The position numbers and the translations under genes were made by a program. Under the pieces are notes generated by a model that did not search any database, was not told the origin of the DNA, and was given only the letters and a program-made list of their open reading frames with translations. 64,000 bases of DNA, taken from positions 1 to 64,000 of the forward strand of contig NZ_JBGFGN010000146.1 of NCBI RefSeq assembly GCF_041224595.1, given 5' to 3'. This document shows positions 27,219 to 36,513 of this stretch, one piece after another (positions within the stretch are counted from its first letter, which is position 1; the number at the start of each line of letters is the position of its first letter). This DNA comes from Donghicola sp041224595 (GTDB lineage Bacteria > Pseudomonadota > Alphaproteobacteria > Rhodobacterales > Rhodobacteraceae).

Positions 27219-29076
27219 ATTCGGCGGCTTCTTTGTGTTTGGCTTCTGGCGTGTGCTGCATACCAAGCTTTTCGCGCCAGTAGGGTTCAGAAGTCATGGT
27301 CCCGTATGCGCCGCGGTAACTCTTCACCAAGGCGTCGTATTTTCTCACGAATAAACGGGCATTCCTCGCAAATGCACGGAGCGCTTGCCAAGCTTCTGCT
27401 TTCGAATGGCGCACGGTGTAGTATTTGGTACGCTCTGTGTTCAGGTACGTGATTTCGGAGGCGCCCCAGATAACGCCGATATATCCGCGCTGCGGTCCGG
27501 TCAGGAGTATCTTTTTCCCGAGCTTCTTGTATCCCGGTAGAAGATGGCCGTTCAAAGTCAGCTTCATCAATGTACGATGCCACGCTGGGGTCGGATTTTC
27601 GCGATGCGGCGGCAGCACGACATCGGGCGTCAGCGGTTGCCAAGCTTCTGCTTTCGTCAGTGCTTTGATATCTGAACGCCGTGCAGCGACATCGGCATTC
27701 CGGTCAAAATAGTCAGGCCCGCTGATCACGTCTTCCATCGCAAGATTGATCGCTGCGATGGAGTTATAGTGCATTCGCGGCAGGTTCCGCAAAAGGAACC
27801 AAACGGCGATTTTGAGCACGCGCCATTTCCCCACCTCCAGATCGGGCAATGACAGGTGGTGTGCCATGTGACTGCGCAAATCGAGATACCATGTCAGAGG
27901 GCTTTCCTTTTCGGTGAAGCTCTCTTGGAAGGAAACTACGCCGTTCAATGTGACCGTGTTGAACGCATTGGCGAGCGAGAAGCTGACGTCATCGCCGCGC
28001 ACAAAGAACGGGAACGCTAGATGGTTTGCAGCGTCGACCGGGAACGCGAAATACCACCAGCCCGCGTAGAAATTCCTTGGAACCGAAGGCGTGGCCGCCA
28101 GCTCCATCTCCGTCATTTCGCTCGGATCGCGTAAGTCAGTGTTCATAAACAGCGGTCGGCAGCGTTCGAAGAAGAGTGCACCATTTTCCCAGATGGCCCA
28201 ACGACGGGCTTCGCTGATCATCGCCCCAGAGACAGCCGTGTTCGGATCGTTTGCGTAGGCAAGAAACGTCCAAGTCCGCTCGATACTCTCCATGTGGATC
28301 GAGGCATCGTCATCCATGAAAAGACAATGGCTATCACCGCGGTCGCGTGTTTCTAGAAGACCGCGCGTAAAACCCCCTGCCCCGCCAAGGTTGGCATTCG
28401 GAACAACGCTGATAAAGGAAGGGAGAGTGCTGAGATCAAAATGCTCGGCAAGCGTCTGCCCGTTGTCTGTTACGGTCAAGTGCAAGTGATCTTTGATGAC
28501 CGAAGTCGACATGTAGCCTTCAAATCGCTTCATCGTGCGGGCAACGGCCTCTTCACGGCGGAAAGTTGTGACAGCGAGATTGAGCGAAGGGCTGCGCTTT
28601 GCCTCATCTCTGCTGACCCAGCGGGCATCGGAGAGTTTGCCATTGCTCATGGCCTTTAGCGCAAAAAAGACGAGACCGTCCGTGTAGGGTTCGGATAAAA
28701 TATGCTGGAGATCAAACCGAAGGGGCTCATCCTGCGCAGCCTCTTCGAAGCTGACGATTTCCGTCAGGACCGTCTCCCATGAGCGATCCTGCGCGGCCAG
28801 AGTAATGGTCAGTTCGAATGTGCCCTCACCTTGAAGTTCGAGAGCCAGATCCGAGAGCCCGCATTCGCGTTTCCATTTCTCGGTATTGAAAAGGTTGAAC
28901 CACGTCCCGAAGTCTGCGGTCCCTGACGCGATGAACTGCACCTCCCTTTTGCTGATCGACAGGGCAGCAGGTCCATCGGTATGGACATAGAGTTCTCTTT
29001 CGGTGCAAATTCCCGCCTCTGGCCACATCAACGACTGCAGTGTGGAATAAGATGCAGACAAGGTGCCAATGGCCAT
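27217..29076 (-). CDS. Glycosyltransferase family 2, galactofuranosyltransferase GlfT2-like
   Basis: A 619-residue cytoplasmic or peripheral membrane glycosyltransferase. Residues 1-160 form a beta-sandwich N-terminal domain as in GlfT2. The GT-A domain starts near residue 170 (LNLAVTTFRREEAVARTM), with the metal-binding acidic motif FMDDDASI near residue 275 and a WWYFAFP region later. The C-terminal 200 residues are helical. GlfT2 enzymes polymerise galactofuranose from UDP-galactofuranose; the donor here is inferred. An AGGAG site supports the ATG at 29076. It is downstream of kpsE-kpsT on the same strand. Confidence 0.78.
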   Translation of the reverse strand: MAIGTLSASYSTLQSLMWPEAGICTERELYVHTDGPAALSISKREVQFIASGTADFGTWFNLFNTEKWKRECGLSDLALELQGEGTFELTITLAAQDRSWETVLTEIVSFEEAAQDEPLRFDLQHILSEPYTDGLVFFALKAMSNGKLSDARWVSRDEAKRSPSLNLAVTTFRREEAVARTMKRFEGYMSTSVIKDHLHLTVTDNGQTLAEHFDLSTLPSFISVVPNANLGGAGGFTRGLLETRDRGDSHCLFMDDDASIHMESIERTWTFLAYANDPNTAVSGAMISEARRWAIWENGALFFERCRPLFMNTDLRDPSEMTEMELAATPSVPRNFYAGWWYFAFPVDAANHLAFPFFVRGDDVSFSLANAFNTVTLNGVVSFQESFTEKESPLTWYLDLRSHMAHHLSLPDLEVGKWRVLKIAVWFLLRNLPRMHYNSIAAINLAMEDVISGPDYFDRNADVAARRSDIKALTKAEAWQPLTPDVVLPPHRENPTPAWHRTLMKLTLNGHLLPGYKKLGKKILLTGPQRGYIGVIWGASEITYLNTERTKYYTVRHSKAEAWQALRAFARNARLFVRKYDALVKSYRGAYGTMTSEPYWREKLGMQHTPEAKHKEAAE

Positions 29077-29238
29077 TCTCGAACTCCTGAAACGTTGTTT
29101 GGACCGGGTACGCCACAGCTCACTTATACAGAGCGGCCAAGTCACTTTTCTGCGGTATACCCTTTGTATTATGGGATGAGTACCGGTAATTCGCTGGTCT
29201 CTCGCACCTGCGGCAAAGAATTGCAGAGCGGTTGGCGC

Positions 29239-29892
29239 TCAATCCAGCATAGTTTCGTGGATCGCGATCGCCTCGTCCAAGTCATCGAAGTATTCTGCAC
29301 GCCCATGCTCAAGGATGATGCCCGCATTGCAGTATTTCCGCACCTCTCTGAGGTTGTGGTTCACCATAATTGCGCTGGATGTTTGCATCCTTTCGGCAAA
29401 AATCTGGCGGCTCTTTTTCTTGAAGGTTTTGTCACCGACGGCGGTGACCTCGTCTACAAGATAGGTGTCGAACTTGATGCCCATAGAGCAACCAAACGTG
29501 AGCCGCGATCGCATGCCACTGGAATAGCTGCGCACAGGCATATGGTAGGATTTTCCGAGTTCGGCGAAGTCTTCGACAAACGCAACGAGGTCATCCGTAT
29601 CCACCCCGTAAATTCGCGCGACAAATCTCACATTTTCTGCGCCTGTCAGGTCACGGTGGAACGACCCGCCTAGCCCCACTGGCCAAGAGATTGTCCCATC
29701 CGTGACGATGCGGCCGCTATCGGGCCGGGAGATGCCAGCGATAATCTCGAGCAGAGTCGACTTTCCCGCCCCGTTCCGACCCAGCAATGCCAGCGAGGTA
29801 TGCGAGGGCAACGTGAGGTTAAGGTTGTCGATCACAACCTTTCTCTCGCCCTTGATGCGAAAGCTCTTCGTAAGGTTCTCGAGCCTGATCAT
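29239..29892 (-). CDS. kpsT: Polysaccharide export ABC transporter ATP-binding protein (KpsT-like)
   Basis: A 217-residue ATPase with Walker A GRNGAGKST near residue 38, signature YSSGMRSRLTFG and Walker B TYLVDEVTAVGD, in which Val replaces the usual Pro after DE, as is common in KpsT/Wzt proteins. It powers export of capsule or similar glycans with KpsM. It follows kpsE by 13 bp, so the two are co-transcribed. Confidence 0.9.
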   Translation of the reverse strand: MIRLENLTKSFRIKGERKVVIDNLNLTLPSHTSLALLGRNGAGKSTLLEIIAGISRPDSGRIVTDGTISWPVGLGGSFHRDLTGAENVRFVARIYGVDTDDLVAFVEDFAELGKSYHMPVRSYSSGMRSRLTFGCSMGIKFDTYLVDEVTAVGDKTFKKKSRQIFAERMQTSSAIMVNHNLREVRKYCNAGIILEHGRAEYFDDLDEAIAIHETMLD

Positions 29893-29905
29893 CGTGTTTT
29901 TCCGA

Positions 29906-31252
29906 TTAGCTCCGGTCGCGGATCGAGTAATAAATCAGTACGCCAATCGACCAGATGAAGATCAAGAACAGCGCAGACAAAGCACCGATGACGATCCGCT
30001 GTGGGGCTTCGGCTTCTTGAGCCAAGCTGGGGCGGATGTAAGTGGCGAGGTATCGACTTTGACGCGAGGCATTGTCTTTGGCCAGATCAAGGGCGGCCAA
30101 GGCGGTCCGGTAGGTTTCTTCTGCGAATTGTAGATCGACGTTCAGGCGTTCGTATTCCGAAAGAAGCGCAGGATAATCAGTTGATACAGTTCCGTTTGTG
30201 GCAGCGTCTTCTCCTGATGCGGTCAGGTTTTCGCGTTCAACACGGATGCGGTCTTCGATCACTTCGATCCGCTGTTGTGATTTCTTGACACGGGGGTCCG
30301 CGTCCCCGACAGAGCCCAACAGGATGTCATATTCGATCAGGCTCTGTGCCAATTGCTGCTGCAAATTGTTCATCACACCCATGCGGCCCTGAATGTCCGC
30401 GGTCGGGTCCACAATCTGGGTGCGCGTCCGAAATTGCGTCAGAGCTTCGCGTGCATCTTTCAAACGATCCAGCGCTTCGGACAGGTCCGCTTCGGCGTAA
30501 CCCATGGCGTCCGCACGCGCTTGCTCGTTCAGAGCATTGATCCGCAGCTGGCTCTCGCCTAAAATTGCTTCGGCTATATCCTGCGCATACTCGGCATCAA
30601 ACGCGCTGGTTTTGACTTCGATGAGGCCAGATCCGCTGTCGTAGGAAATCCGGACAACGCGGCCCCAATACCACAGGAGTTGCTCGATCGAGGCGTTGGG
30701 CCACACAGAGAAAGCCCAATCCTCGGGCCAATGCTGGCTGAAATGCGTGCGCAAATCGAGTTGCTCATCAACCGCGCGCAGCATTTCCTGACTCTGGATG
30801 AACTCGAAGAGGATGTCACTATCCGAGGCCGAACCGCTGGAGGCAAAGCTCGCAAGACCGCCGAGAAGATCGCTGGTCGCAGTCGTCTCTTGGCTGCGGA
30901 CGGTGAAACCTGTCGTCGAGACAAACTGATCCTTGGCGACCGTCCACAGGTACGTGTTCACCGCAATTGCGGGCGCAAGTACAATGAGAATAAAGCTAAA
31001 GATAACACCCCAGTGCCGCGTGCGCATCCGCGCAGGGCGGGCTAGCGGGAAATCGGCGGCGCCTGCGCGGGCTTCCTCGAGTTCCTTTTCCAAGGAGGAG
31101 ATCCGGGTCATCAGTTTTTGACGGATCATCTGCTTGTTCTTGCCAAGTTGCCCTTTGGGACCACCCTGAGCGGGCCCGGCTCCTGCGCCACCTTGCTTTC
31201 GCTTGGGCGCCTGCTCTCCTGTTGAAAGCGATGGGGGCTTTGTTTCCGTCAT
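29906..31252 (-). CDS. kpsE: Capsule polysaccharide export inner-membrane protein (KpsE-like, PCP family)
   Basis: A 448-residue polysaccharide co-polymerase type protein. A basic, Gly/Pro-rich N-terminus of about 60 residues precedes the first membrane helix (WGVIFSFILIVLAPAIAV). A long periplasmic part with coiled coils (ERLNVDLQFAEETYRTALAALD) leads to the second membrane helix near the C-terminus (VIGALSALFLIFIWSIGVLI). It would link the inner-membrane ABC exporter to the outer-membrane channel, which is not in this window. The start is uncertain: ATG at 31252, or an in-frame GTG at 31285; neither has a strong ribosome-binding site. Confidence 0.85.
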   Translation of the reverse strand: MTETKPPSLSTGEQAPKRKQGGAGAGPAQGGPKGQLGKNKQMIRQKLMTRISSLEKELEEARAGAADFPLARPARMRTRHWGVIFSFILIVLAPAIAVNTYLWTVAKDQFVSTTGFTVRSQETTATSDLLGGLASFASSGSASDSDILFEFIQSQEMLRAVDEQLDLRTHFSQHWPEDWAFSVWPNASIEQLLWYWGRVVRISYDSGSGLIEVKTSAFDAEYAQDIAEAILGESQLRINALNEQARADAMGYAEADLSEALDRLKDAREALTQFRTRTQIVDPTADIQGRMGVMNNLQQQLAQSLIEYDILLGSVGDADPRVKKSQQRIEVIEDRIRVERENLTASGEDAATNGTVSTDYPALLSEYERLNVDLQFAEETYRTALAALDLAKDNASRQSRYLATYIRPSLAQEAEAPQRIVIGALSALFLIFIWSIGVLIYYSIRDRS

Positions 31253-31516
31253 GGGAGTTCTACTGTCCTCGGGCAATTGGGCCACAGCGCGCGCTGCTGC
31301 TTCCTTTTCAGACAGTTACTGTTCTGAAGGATCAAATGCAACGCGTTGCGGGATGGGCGCTACTCACATCATGTTCATGTGATTTGTCCCTTGCGCCAGC
31401 TGGAGGCATTTGCCATTGGCCTACCATAGGGGCATAGTCCGCCAGAATGGGTAGAATGCTAGATAGTTTCGCAGAATTCCTTGCGACATCGGAATAAAGA
31501 GATCGGGCGACAGACA

Positions 31517-32338
31517 GTGATTGATCCGAACGCAGAAGGCTTGGTAGCGCGACGCCGCACTACAGGGACGCAGCGTAGTTTTGCGTCGGCCAGAACGATC
31601 CTTGCTTTGATGCTCCGGGAAATGTCGACGCGATATGGTCGTACGCCAGGGGGCTACCTGTGGAGCTTGTTGGAACCGATGGCGGCAATCCTGTTCCTGT
31701 CACTGGGGTTTTCGCTCATTATCCGGACCCCGCCGTTGGGCACGAGTTTTCTGTTGTTTTACACCACTGGCTTCTTGCCGTTTAACATCTATGCGAACAT
31801 GGCCAACTGTACTGCCAGAGCAGTCAGTTTCTCTAAGCCTCTTCTGAAGTTTCCTGCTGTCACATGGGTTCACGCGATTTTGGCACGTCTGTTTCTAAAC
31901 AGTCTGACCGACGTCCTTATCATGGTTATTTTGGTGGGTGGCGTGTACTTCGCGGTTGATAGCCGCTCCATGTTGGATCTGCCTCTGGCCATTCTTGGTG
32001 TGTCTTTGGCGATCTTGCTCGGGTTTGCTGTCGGAACGGTGAACTGTGTATTAATCAGCCTTTTTCCACTGTGGGAGCTGATTTGGGGAGTGATCACGAG
32101 GCCACTTTTCCTCGCGTCCGGTGTTCTGTTTCTATATCGAGACTTGCCTGACGCGGCACAGGAAATCCTGTGGTACAATCCGTTGATGCAGATCACAGGA
32201 ATGGTGCGGGCCGCGTTCTATTCTACTTATGACGCATCTTACGTGAGCGTCACCTACATCCTAGGACTTTCCCTCGGCCTTTTGACTCTTGGGCTGATCC
32301 TGATGGGGCGCTTCCACCACGATATCCTGAACAAGTAG
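31517..32338 (+). CDS. kpsM: Polysaccharide export ABC transporter permease (KpsM-like)
   Basis: A protein of about 273 residues with six membrane helices of the ABC-2 type. The KpsM N-terminal signature is visible as LREMSTRYGRTPGGYLWSLLEP, with the later YNPLMQITGMVRAAFY motif before the last helix. It partners KpsT but is transcribed in the opposite direction, away from kpsE. The start is ambiguous: GTG at 31517 is used, TTG at 31481 is also in frame, and neither has a clear ribosome-binding site. The 230-bp gap between kpsE and kpsM must contain both promoters. Confidence 0.85.
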   Translation: MIDPNAEGLVARRRTTGTQRSFASARTILALMLREMSTRYGRTPGGYLWSLLEPMAAILFLSLGFSLIIRTPPLGTSFLLFYTTGFLPFNIYANMANCTARAVSFSKPLLKFPAVTWVHAILARLFLNSLTDVLIMVILVGGVYFAVDSRSMLDLPLAILGVSLAILLGFAVGTVNCVLISLFPLWELIWGVITRPLFLASGVLFLYRDLPDAAQEILWYNPLMQITGMVRAAFYSTYDASYVSVTYILGLSLGLLTLGLILMGRFHHDILNK

Positions 32339-32346
32339 CTTTCGAA

Positions 32347-33423
32347 TTACTTGCCGCTTAGACGCATGATGTCGGAGTGTGTGCGTTTGCGACGTCCCAA
32401 GAGACCGTCTGCAATTGCAATGGACAGCAGCTTAAGAAAGCGTTTGCGCTCTCCGGTGTGGCTCCGTGCTTTCAAAAGCCATTTCGGCAGGATCACCGCC
32501 ATGACCGGCCAGAACAGCAGGCCCGCCGCCATCTTGTAAAGTATGAGCAGATTTCGGTGATAATAATAGGCTTTCCAAAGGGGGACGAAGCGCCCCCTTT
32601 GCGCGTTGTCTTGCGCGGCGCTTTTGAAAGTCGCCATGTCATGCTCGAACTGGATCGACGGCTCAAATCCAATCCGATGGCCTGCTTTGGTCAGTTGCAG
32701 GGTGTAGATCCCGTCATCACCGTAGATAAAGAGATCCGGATCAGGGTATCCGATAGACTTGATCGCCCGCGCTGCAACAAAGAACCCTACGAAAGAAGTC
32801 ACATCGATTTGCATCGCGGGCCCCTCGTAGTCAGAGGGGTGCACATGAAAACCGGAGCGCCCCCCGCCGAAAAGTGTGCGTATGAACTCCTTGCCATGCC
32901 AGAAAGGATTGCGCGAGGGGCGGTTCATCTCGCAGATTTCGCCGGTGGGGAAATACACCGCAGCTGCCATTGCATCCCATTTGTCATCTGGAATCTCGTG
33001 GAAGCGGGTCAAGGCACCTTGGGCGGGGCGACCATCATCATCCATGACCACAAGCCAATCGGGGGTGTGATGCTCCATCGCTTGGCGCATCCCGGTCGCA
33101 AAGCCCCCTGCCCCGCCAGTATTTAACTCGCTGTGAATGATATCCAGACGGTGATCCCCGAGCAGCGTCTGTTCAGCCTCGTAGGTGTTCAACCACGCGC
33201 GCGTGCCATCCGTTGAGGCGTTGTTCACAACCACGACAGCGCAGATTTCTGTAGAATTACTCTCTAGCAGCCGTTCGAGCGTAACCTTCAACTTCTCTAG
33301 CCGATTGAAGGTTACGACAACCGCGACAAGACGGCGGGTGAGGGCCGCTGCTTGTGCCTCGCCGATGCTATCTGGAACTGCGACGTTCAATGGATCTGCC
33401 TCTGCTGACTTTGATGCAGGCAA
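32347..33423 (-). CDS. Glycosyltransferase family 2 (GlfT1/rhamnosyltransferase-like)
   Basis: A protein of up to 358 residues. The GT-A domain begins near residue 32 (LVAVVVTFNRLEKLKVTL), with VVNNASTDGT near residue 66, ELNTGGAGGFATGM near residue 100 and the metal site VVMDDDG near residue 125. A C-terminal amphipathic or membrane-associated segment (LLFWPVMAVILPKWLL) follows. This resembles GlfT1 and rhamnosyltransferases that start or extend cell-surface glycans. No ATG is available: the longest frame starts with TTG at 33423 and another TTG is in frame at 33390. Its stop lies 8 bp from that of the convergent kpsM. Confidence 0.78.
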   Translation of the reverse strand: MPASKSAEADPLNVAVPDSIGEAQAAALTRRLVAVVVTFNRLEKLKVTLERLLESNSTEICAVVVVNNASTDGTRAWLNTYEAEQTLLGDHRLDIIHSELNTGGAGGFATGMRQAMEHHTPDWLVVMDDDGRPAQGALTRFHEIPDDKWDAMAAAVYFPTGEICEMNRPSRNPFWHGKEFIRTLFGGGRSGFHVHPSDYEGPAMQIDVTSFVGFFVAARAIKSIGYPDPDLFIYGDDGIYTLQLTKAGHRIGFEPSIQFEHDMATFKSAAQDNAQRGRFVPLWKAYYYHRNLLILYKMAAGLLFWPVMAVILPKWLLKARSHTGERKRFLKLLSIAIADGLLGRRKRTHSDIMRLSGK

Positions 33424-33498
33424 GGCACATACTTCGCCCGCCCTGTCAACATGTTCGGCGGGCGTTGGGGTTCTGTGGCAGGCCTTTGCGCACGGCCC

Positions 33499-34011
33499 TT
33501 AGTTCGTGGGAATCGAGACCCGCAAGTGAACTGTTTCCAGCCCCATGTTGCTCTCGTAGATACCCGCATTCGACCGGTGGTCATACCCCAAGCCAATTCG
33601 CATACCGTTGCGGGCTTCGTAGCCAAGCTCGATACCCGAGCGGAACTCAACCGGTCCGCCAAGATCTACGCCGTCGCCTTGGATATAGATGCCGGGCATT
33701 GCGTGCAGTTGTAGGTATCCAGCGCCAAAGGTGGTGTCCCACGCTTGGCCAACCCCGATCCAACCATCGTTGTCATTCGTCAGAGACAGACCATAGATGA
33801 CCTGGAACGGTCCCATTGCCAGCGACGTGTCACGGCGGACATAAAATTCGGTGCCAAAAGTCTCTTCTTGGAAGTAGGTCTCGCCCAAGGAAAATGACAT
33901 GCGGCTGTCGACTTCGTTTGGCCCCATACAGCTGCCGGTCGGGCAGTAATTCGCACCCATATCGAGCAAACCCAGAGCCAGGGTTAGAACAGCAAAAGTC
34001 CCGTCAGCCAT
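33499..34011 (-). CDS. Acyloxyacyl hydrolase, PagL-like lipid A 3-O-deacylase
   Basis: A 170-residue beta-barrel-like protein. The C-terminal strand region GYDHRSNAGIYESNMGLETV holds the PagL catalytic pattern His-x-Ser-Asn followed ten residues later by Glu. PagL enzymes remove the 3-O acyl chain of lipid A in the outer membrane. The N-terminus has a hydrophobic stretch (FAVLTLALGLL) but no basic residue before it, so the signal peptide is atypical. An AAGGAG site precedes the ATG. It is next to surface glycan genes. Confidence 0.78.
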   Translation of the reverse strand: MADGTFAVLTLALGLLDMGANYCPTGSCMGPNEVDSRMSFSLGETYFQEETFGTEFYVRRDTSLAMGPFQVIYGLSLTNDNDGWIGVGQAWDTTFGAGYLQLHAMPGIYIQGDGVDLGGPVEFRSGIELGYEARNGMRIGLGYDHRSNAGIYESNMGLETVHLRVSIPTN

Positions 34012-34160
34012 GAAAAGTCTCCTTGAATGCCTGTATGCGCTGGATGCGGACAGAGCGCGCGCGCCTTCTTGTTACATGCACAGGTAAGACAGACTGCCGG
34101 ACATTGCACGACAAAATCTCCTTTGGCTGTGGAAATTTGCGACAAGGGACGAGTGCGCAA

Positions 34161-34187
34161 CAGGCCCCGCGACGGGGGCGGGGCCTG
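34161..34187 (-). terminator. GC hairpin after agcS
   Basis: CAGGCCCCGC and GCGGGGCCTG form a perfect 10-bp stem 28 bp beyond the agcS stop on the minus strand. There is no T-run. It probably ends the usp-agcS transcript or stabilises its 3' end. Confidence 0.6.
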
Positions 34188-34214
34188 AGCGGGTCACGTT
34201 AAGCGAGGGCTGGG

Positions 34215-35756
34215 TTAATTGAACTTCTTGATTTCACCCGACTTCAAACGGCTTACATAACTCTCCAGCTCGGCTTTGACGATGGGCATCAAGAAATACA
34301 GACCGATGATGTTCACGACGGCCATGGCAAAGATCGCCGCATCCGAGAAGTCGATCACAGGGTTAAGGCTAGCCGCTGCGCCGATCACGACAAAGATGCA
34401 GAAGATGACCTTGAACGATAGATCTGCTGCTTTGCTTTCACCAAAGAGGAAGGTCCAAGCCTTCAGGCCGTAGTAGCTCCAGCTGATCATGGTCGAGAAG
34501 GCAAACATGATCACCGCGACGGCCAGAATATAGCGGAACCACCCAAACGAAGACGAGAACGCTGCGGAAGTCAGCGCGACGCCAGTATTCCCGCTCACAG
34601 TCTCGATCGCGCCGGATTCACCTACAATATAGAGACCGGTTGCTGGATCCATGACAAGCTGACCGGTAATGATGATAACCAATGCGGTCATTGTGCAGAT
34701 CACGACAGTGTCGATGAAGGGCTCAAGCAAAGAAACATAGCCTTCGGTCACAGGTTCTTTGGTGCGCACGGCAGAGTGTGCGATTGCGGCCGAGCCCACC
34801 CCTGCTTCGTTCGAGAAGGCCGCGCGCTTGAAACCTTGGATCAACGCGCCGACAAGACCGCCCGCCACGCCAAGACCCGTGAAAGCCCCTTCAAAGATCT
34901 GTCCGAATGCCCAACCGATCTGGTCAGCGTTCATGAGGATGATGACCAGTGCGGTCGCCACGTAGATCACCGCCATAATGGGCACGACTTTTTCGGTCAC
35001 TTTGGCGATGGATTGCAGGCCACCGGCAATGGTCGCAAAGACGATACCTGCAAAGATGACGCCTGTGATCCAGCCGGGGAAATCACCAAGAACGTTGGTT
35101 AATTGCGCATGGGCTTGGTTCGATTGGAACATGTTGCCCCCACCAAACGCACCACAGATACAGAAGATCGCGAACAGGATTGCCAGCGGCTTGCCACCTT
35201 TGAGGCCGCGCTCTTTGAACCCTTTGGTAATGTAATACATCGGGCCGCCCGACACGGTGCCGTCAGGGTATTCGTTCCGGTATTTCACGCCGAGCGTACA
35301 CTCCGTGAATTTCGACGCCATGCCCATTAGCCCTGCGAGGATCATCCAGAATGTTGCGCCCGGGCCACCGATGCCGACTGCAACCGCAACGCCAGCAATA
35401 TTGCCAAGCCCGACGGTGCCGGAAAGCGCAGTCGCCAGCGCCTGGAAGTGACTGACTTCGCCTGCATCATCGGGATCAGAGTAGTCCCCTTTGACCAACG
35501 CGATGGCATGGGCAAAGCCGCGCAACTGAATGCCCGCGAAGTAGACGGTAAAAATTGTGGCCGCAATCACGAGCCACGCCACGATCCACGGAAAGCTGGT
35601 GCCGGGAAACGGACTGAAGATAAAGCTGACGAACCAGCCGGTTGCATTGGCAAAGGCCGTATTTACTGTTTCGTCGATGGTGCTTGCATAAGCCGGCGCA
35701 GCCAGAAACGGCGCAGCCGCGGCCCCCATGAGGGGCGCTTTGAAATATCTGTTCAT
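34215..35756 (-). CDS. Alanine or glycine:cation symporter (AGCS family)
   Basis: A 513-residue transporter with about 11 membrane helices. AGCS signatures are visible: GLGNIAGVAVAVGIGGPGATFWM near residue 115, MASKFTECTLGVKYR near residue 145 and the conserved SNEAGVGSAAIAHSAV near residue 315. It imports alanine or glycine with Na+. A signal-like N-terminus (MGAAAAPFLAAPAYA) precedes the first helix. AGGGA lies upstream of the ATG. It follows the usp gene by 24 bp, so the two probably form an operon. Confidence 0.92.
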   Translation of the reverse strand: MNRYFKAPLMGAAAAPFLAAPAYASTIDETVNTAFANATGWFVSFIFSPFPGTSFPWIVAWLVIAATIFTVYFAGIQLRGFAHAIALVKGDYSDPDDAGEVSHFQALATALSGTVGLGNIAGVAVAVGIGGPGATFWMILAGLMGMASKFTECTLGVKYRNEYPDGTVSGGPMYYITKGFKERGLKGGKPLAILFAIFCICGAFGGGNMFQSNQAHAQLTNVLGDFPGWITGVIFAGIVFATIAGGLQSIAKVTEKVVPIMAVIYVATALVIILMNADQIGWAFGQIFEGAFTGLGVAGGLVGALIQGFKRAAFSNEAGVGSAAIAHSAVRTKEPVTEGYVSLLEPFIDTVVICTMTALVIIITGQLVMDPATGLYIVGESGAIETVSGNTGVALTSAAFSSSFGWFRYILAVAVIMFAFSTMISWSYYGLKAWTFLFGESKAADLSFKVIFCIFVVIGAAASLNPVIDFSDAAIFAMAVVNIIGLYFLMPIVKAELESYVSRLKSGEIKKFN

Positions 35757-35780
35757 TGTAGGTCCCTGTTGGCTTTGTTC

Positions 35781-36215
35781 TTAAGGAACAATGGTGACCG
35801 CGACCGGCGCAGCTTGGGCCAATGTGCCCGCGACCGATCCGAAAAGGCGTGTCGATATCGAAGATTGTCCTGTGCGACCGATGACAAGCTGCTTGGCGCC
35901 CGTGTCCGCCACGACCTTGAGCAGGGTCTCGGAAATATGGCCGTATTTCACCATGACCTCGACAGCGACGCCGCTGCTTTGGATTTCTTGCAACAACGGA
36001 CTAACGATCGCTTTGTCTGCGCGCTCGAGCTCTTCTTTGCGGCGCATGTGGCGTTCTTCGATTTCTGTCTTGGTCAGGAACGAATAAGGGGACCATTCCA
36101 GCACATGCACGACGACAAGCGTCGCGTTTTTGGCCCTAGCTACGTCCAAAGCAAAATTCACCGCGTTGTGGGCGTTTTCACTGCCATCATACGCGACGAC
36201 GATTTTCTCGGTCAT
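35781..36215 (-). CDS. Universal stress protein (UspA family)
   Basis: A 144-residue Usp domain. The N-terminal strand KIVVAYDGSENAHNAV contains the nucleotide-contacting Asp, and the ATP-binding loop G-x2-G-x9-G-S is complete as GRTGQSSISTRLFGS near residue 118, so this is the ATP-binding subtype. A TGGAG site precedes the ATG. It lies just upstream of agcS and may modulate or be co-induced with the transporter. Confidence 0.9.
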   Translation of the reverse strand: MTEKIVVAYDGSENAHNAVNFALDVARAKNATLVVVHVLEWSPYSFLTKTEIEERHMRRKEELERADKAIVSPLLQEIQSSGVAVEVMVKYGHISETLLKVVADTGAKQLVIGRTGQSSISTRLFGSVAGTLAQAAPVAVTIVP

Positions 36216-36513
36216 CGGTTTCTCCAGATTTTGTTATGGTTGGTATCAATGGATTTTGTGGAAACTAGTGGGGTTGCCACGGGAAGTTCTCTCGAATCCT
36301 AGGCAAGTCCGGCCCATTTGCTCTGAATTTCTCGCGTTTTCCGGTCGCTTCGCGCAGTTTATTGCAGATGCGGTTAAGCCTTGTTCAAGAGTCATCAATA
36401 AAATACCGATCCGGTCCGTTTCTCGTGTCCCGCGAATGTGGGTGGTCAGCACCTTGACCTTCGGAGTGCGGGATCACAGGTTGAGCGGCATATTGACCAG
36501 ACGGAGGCTCATG

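Noticed and set aside
36216..36510. A riboswitch or tRNA-like element between usp and the aminopeptidase
   Set aside because: A TTCGAATCC-like tract near 36292 recalled a tRNA T-loop, but no cloverleaf arms could be found, and no riboswitch pattern is evident.
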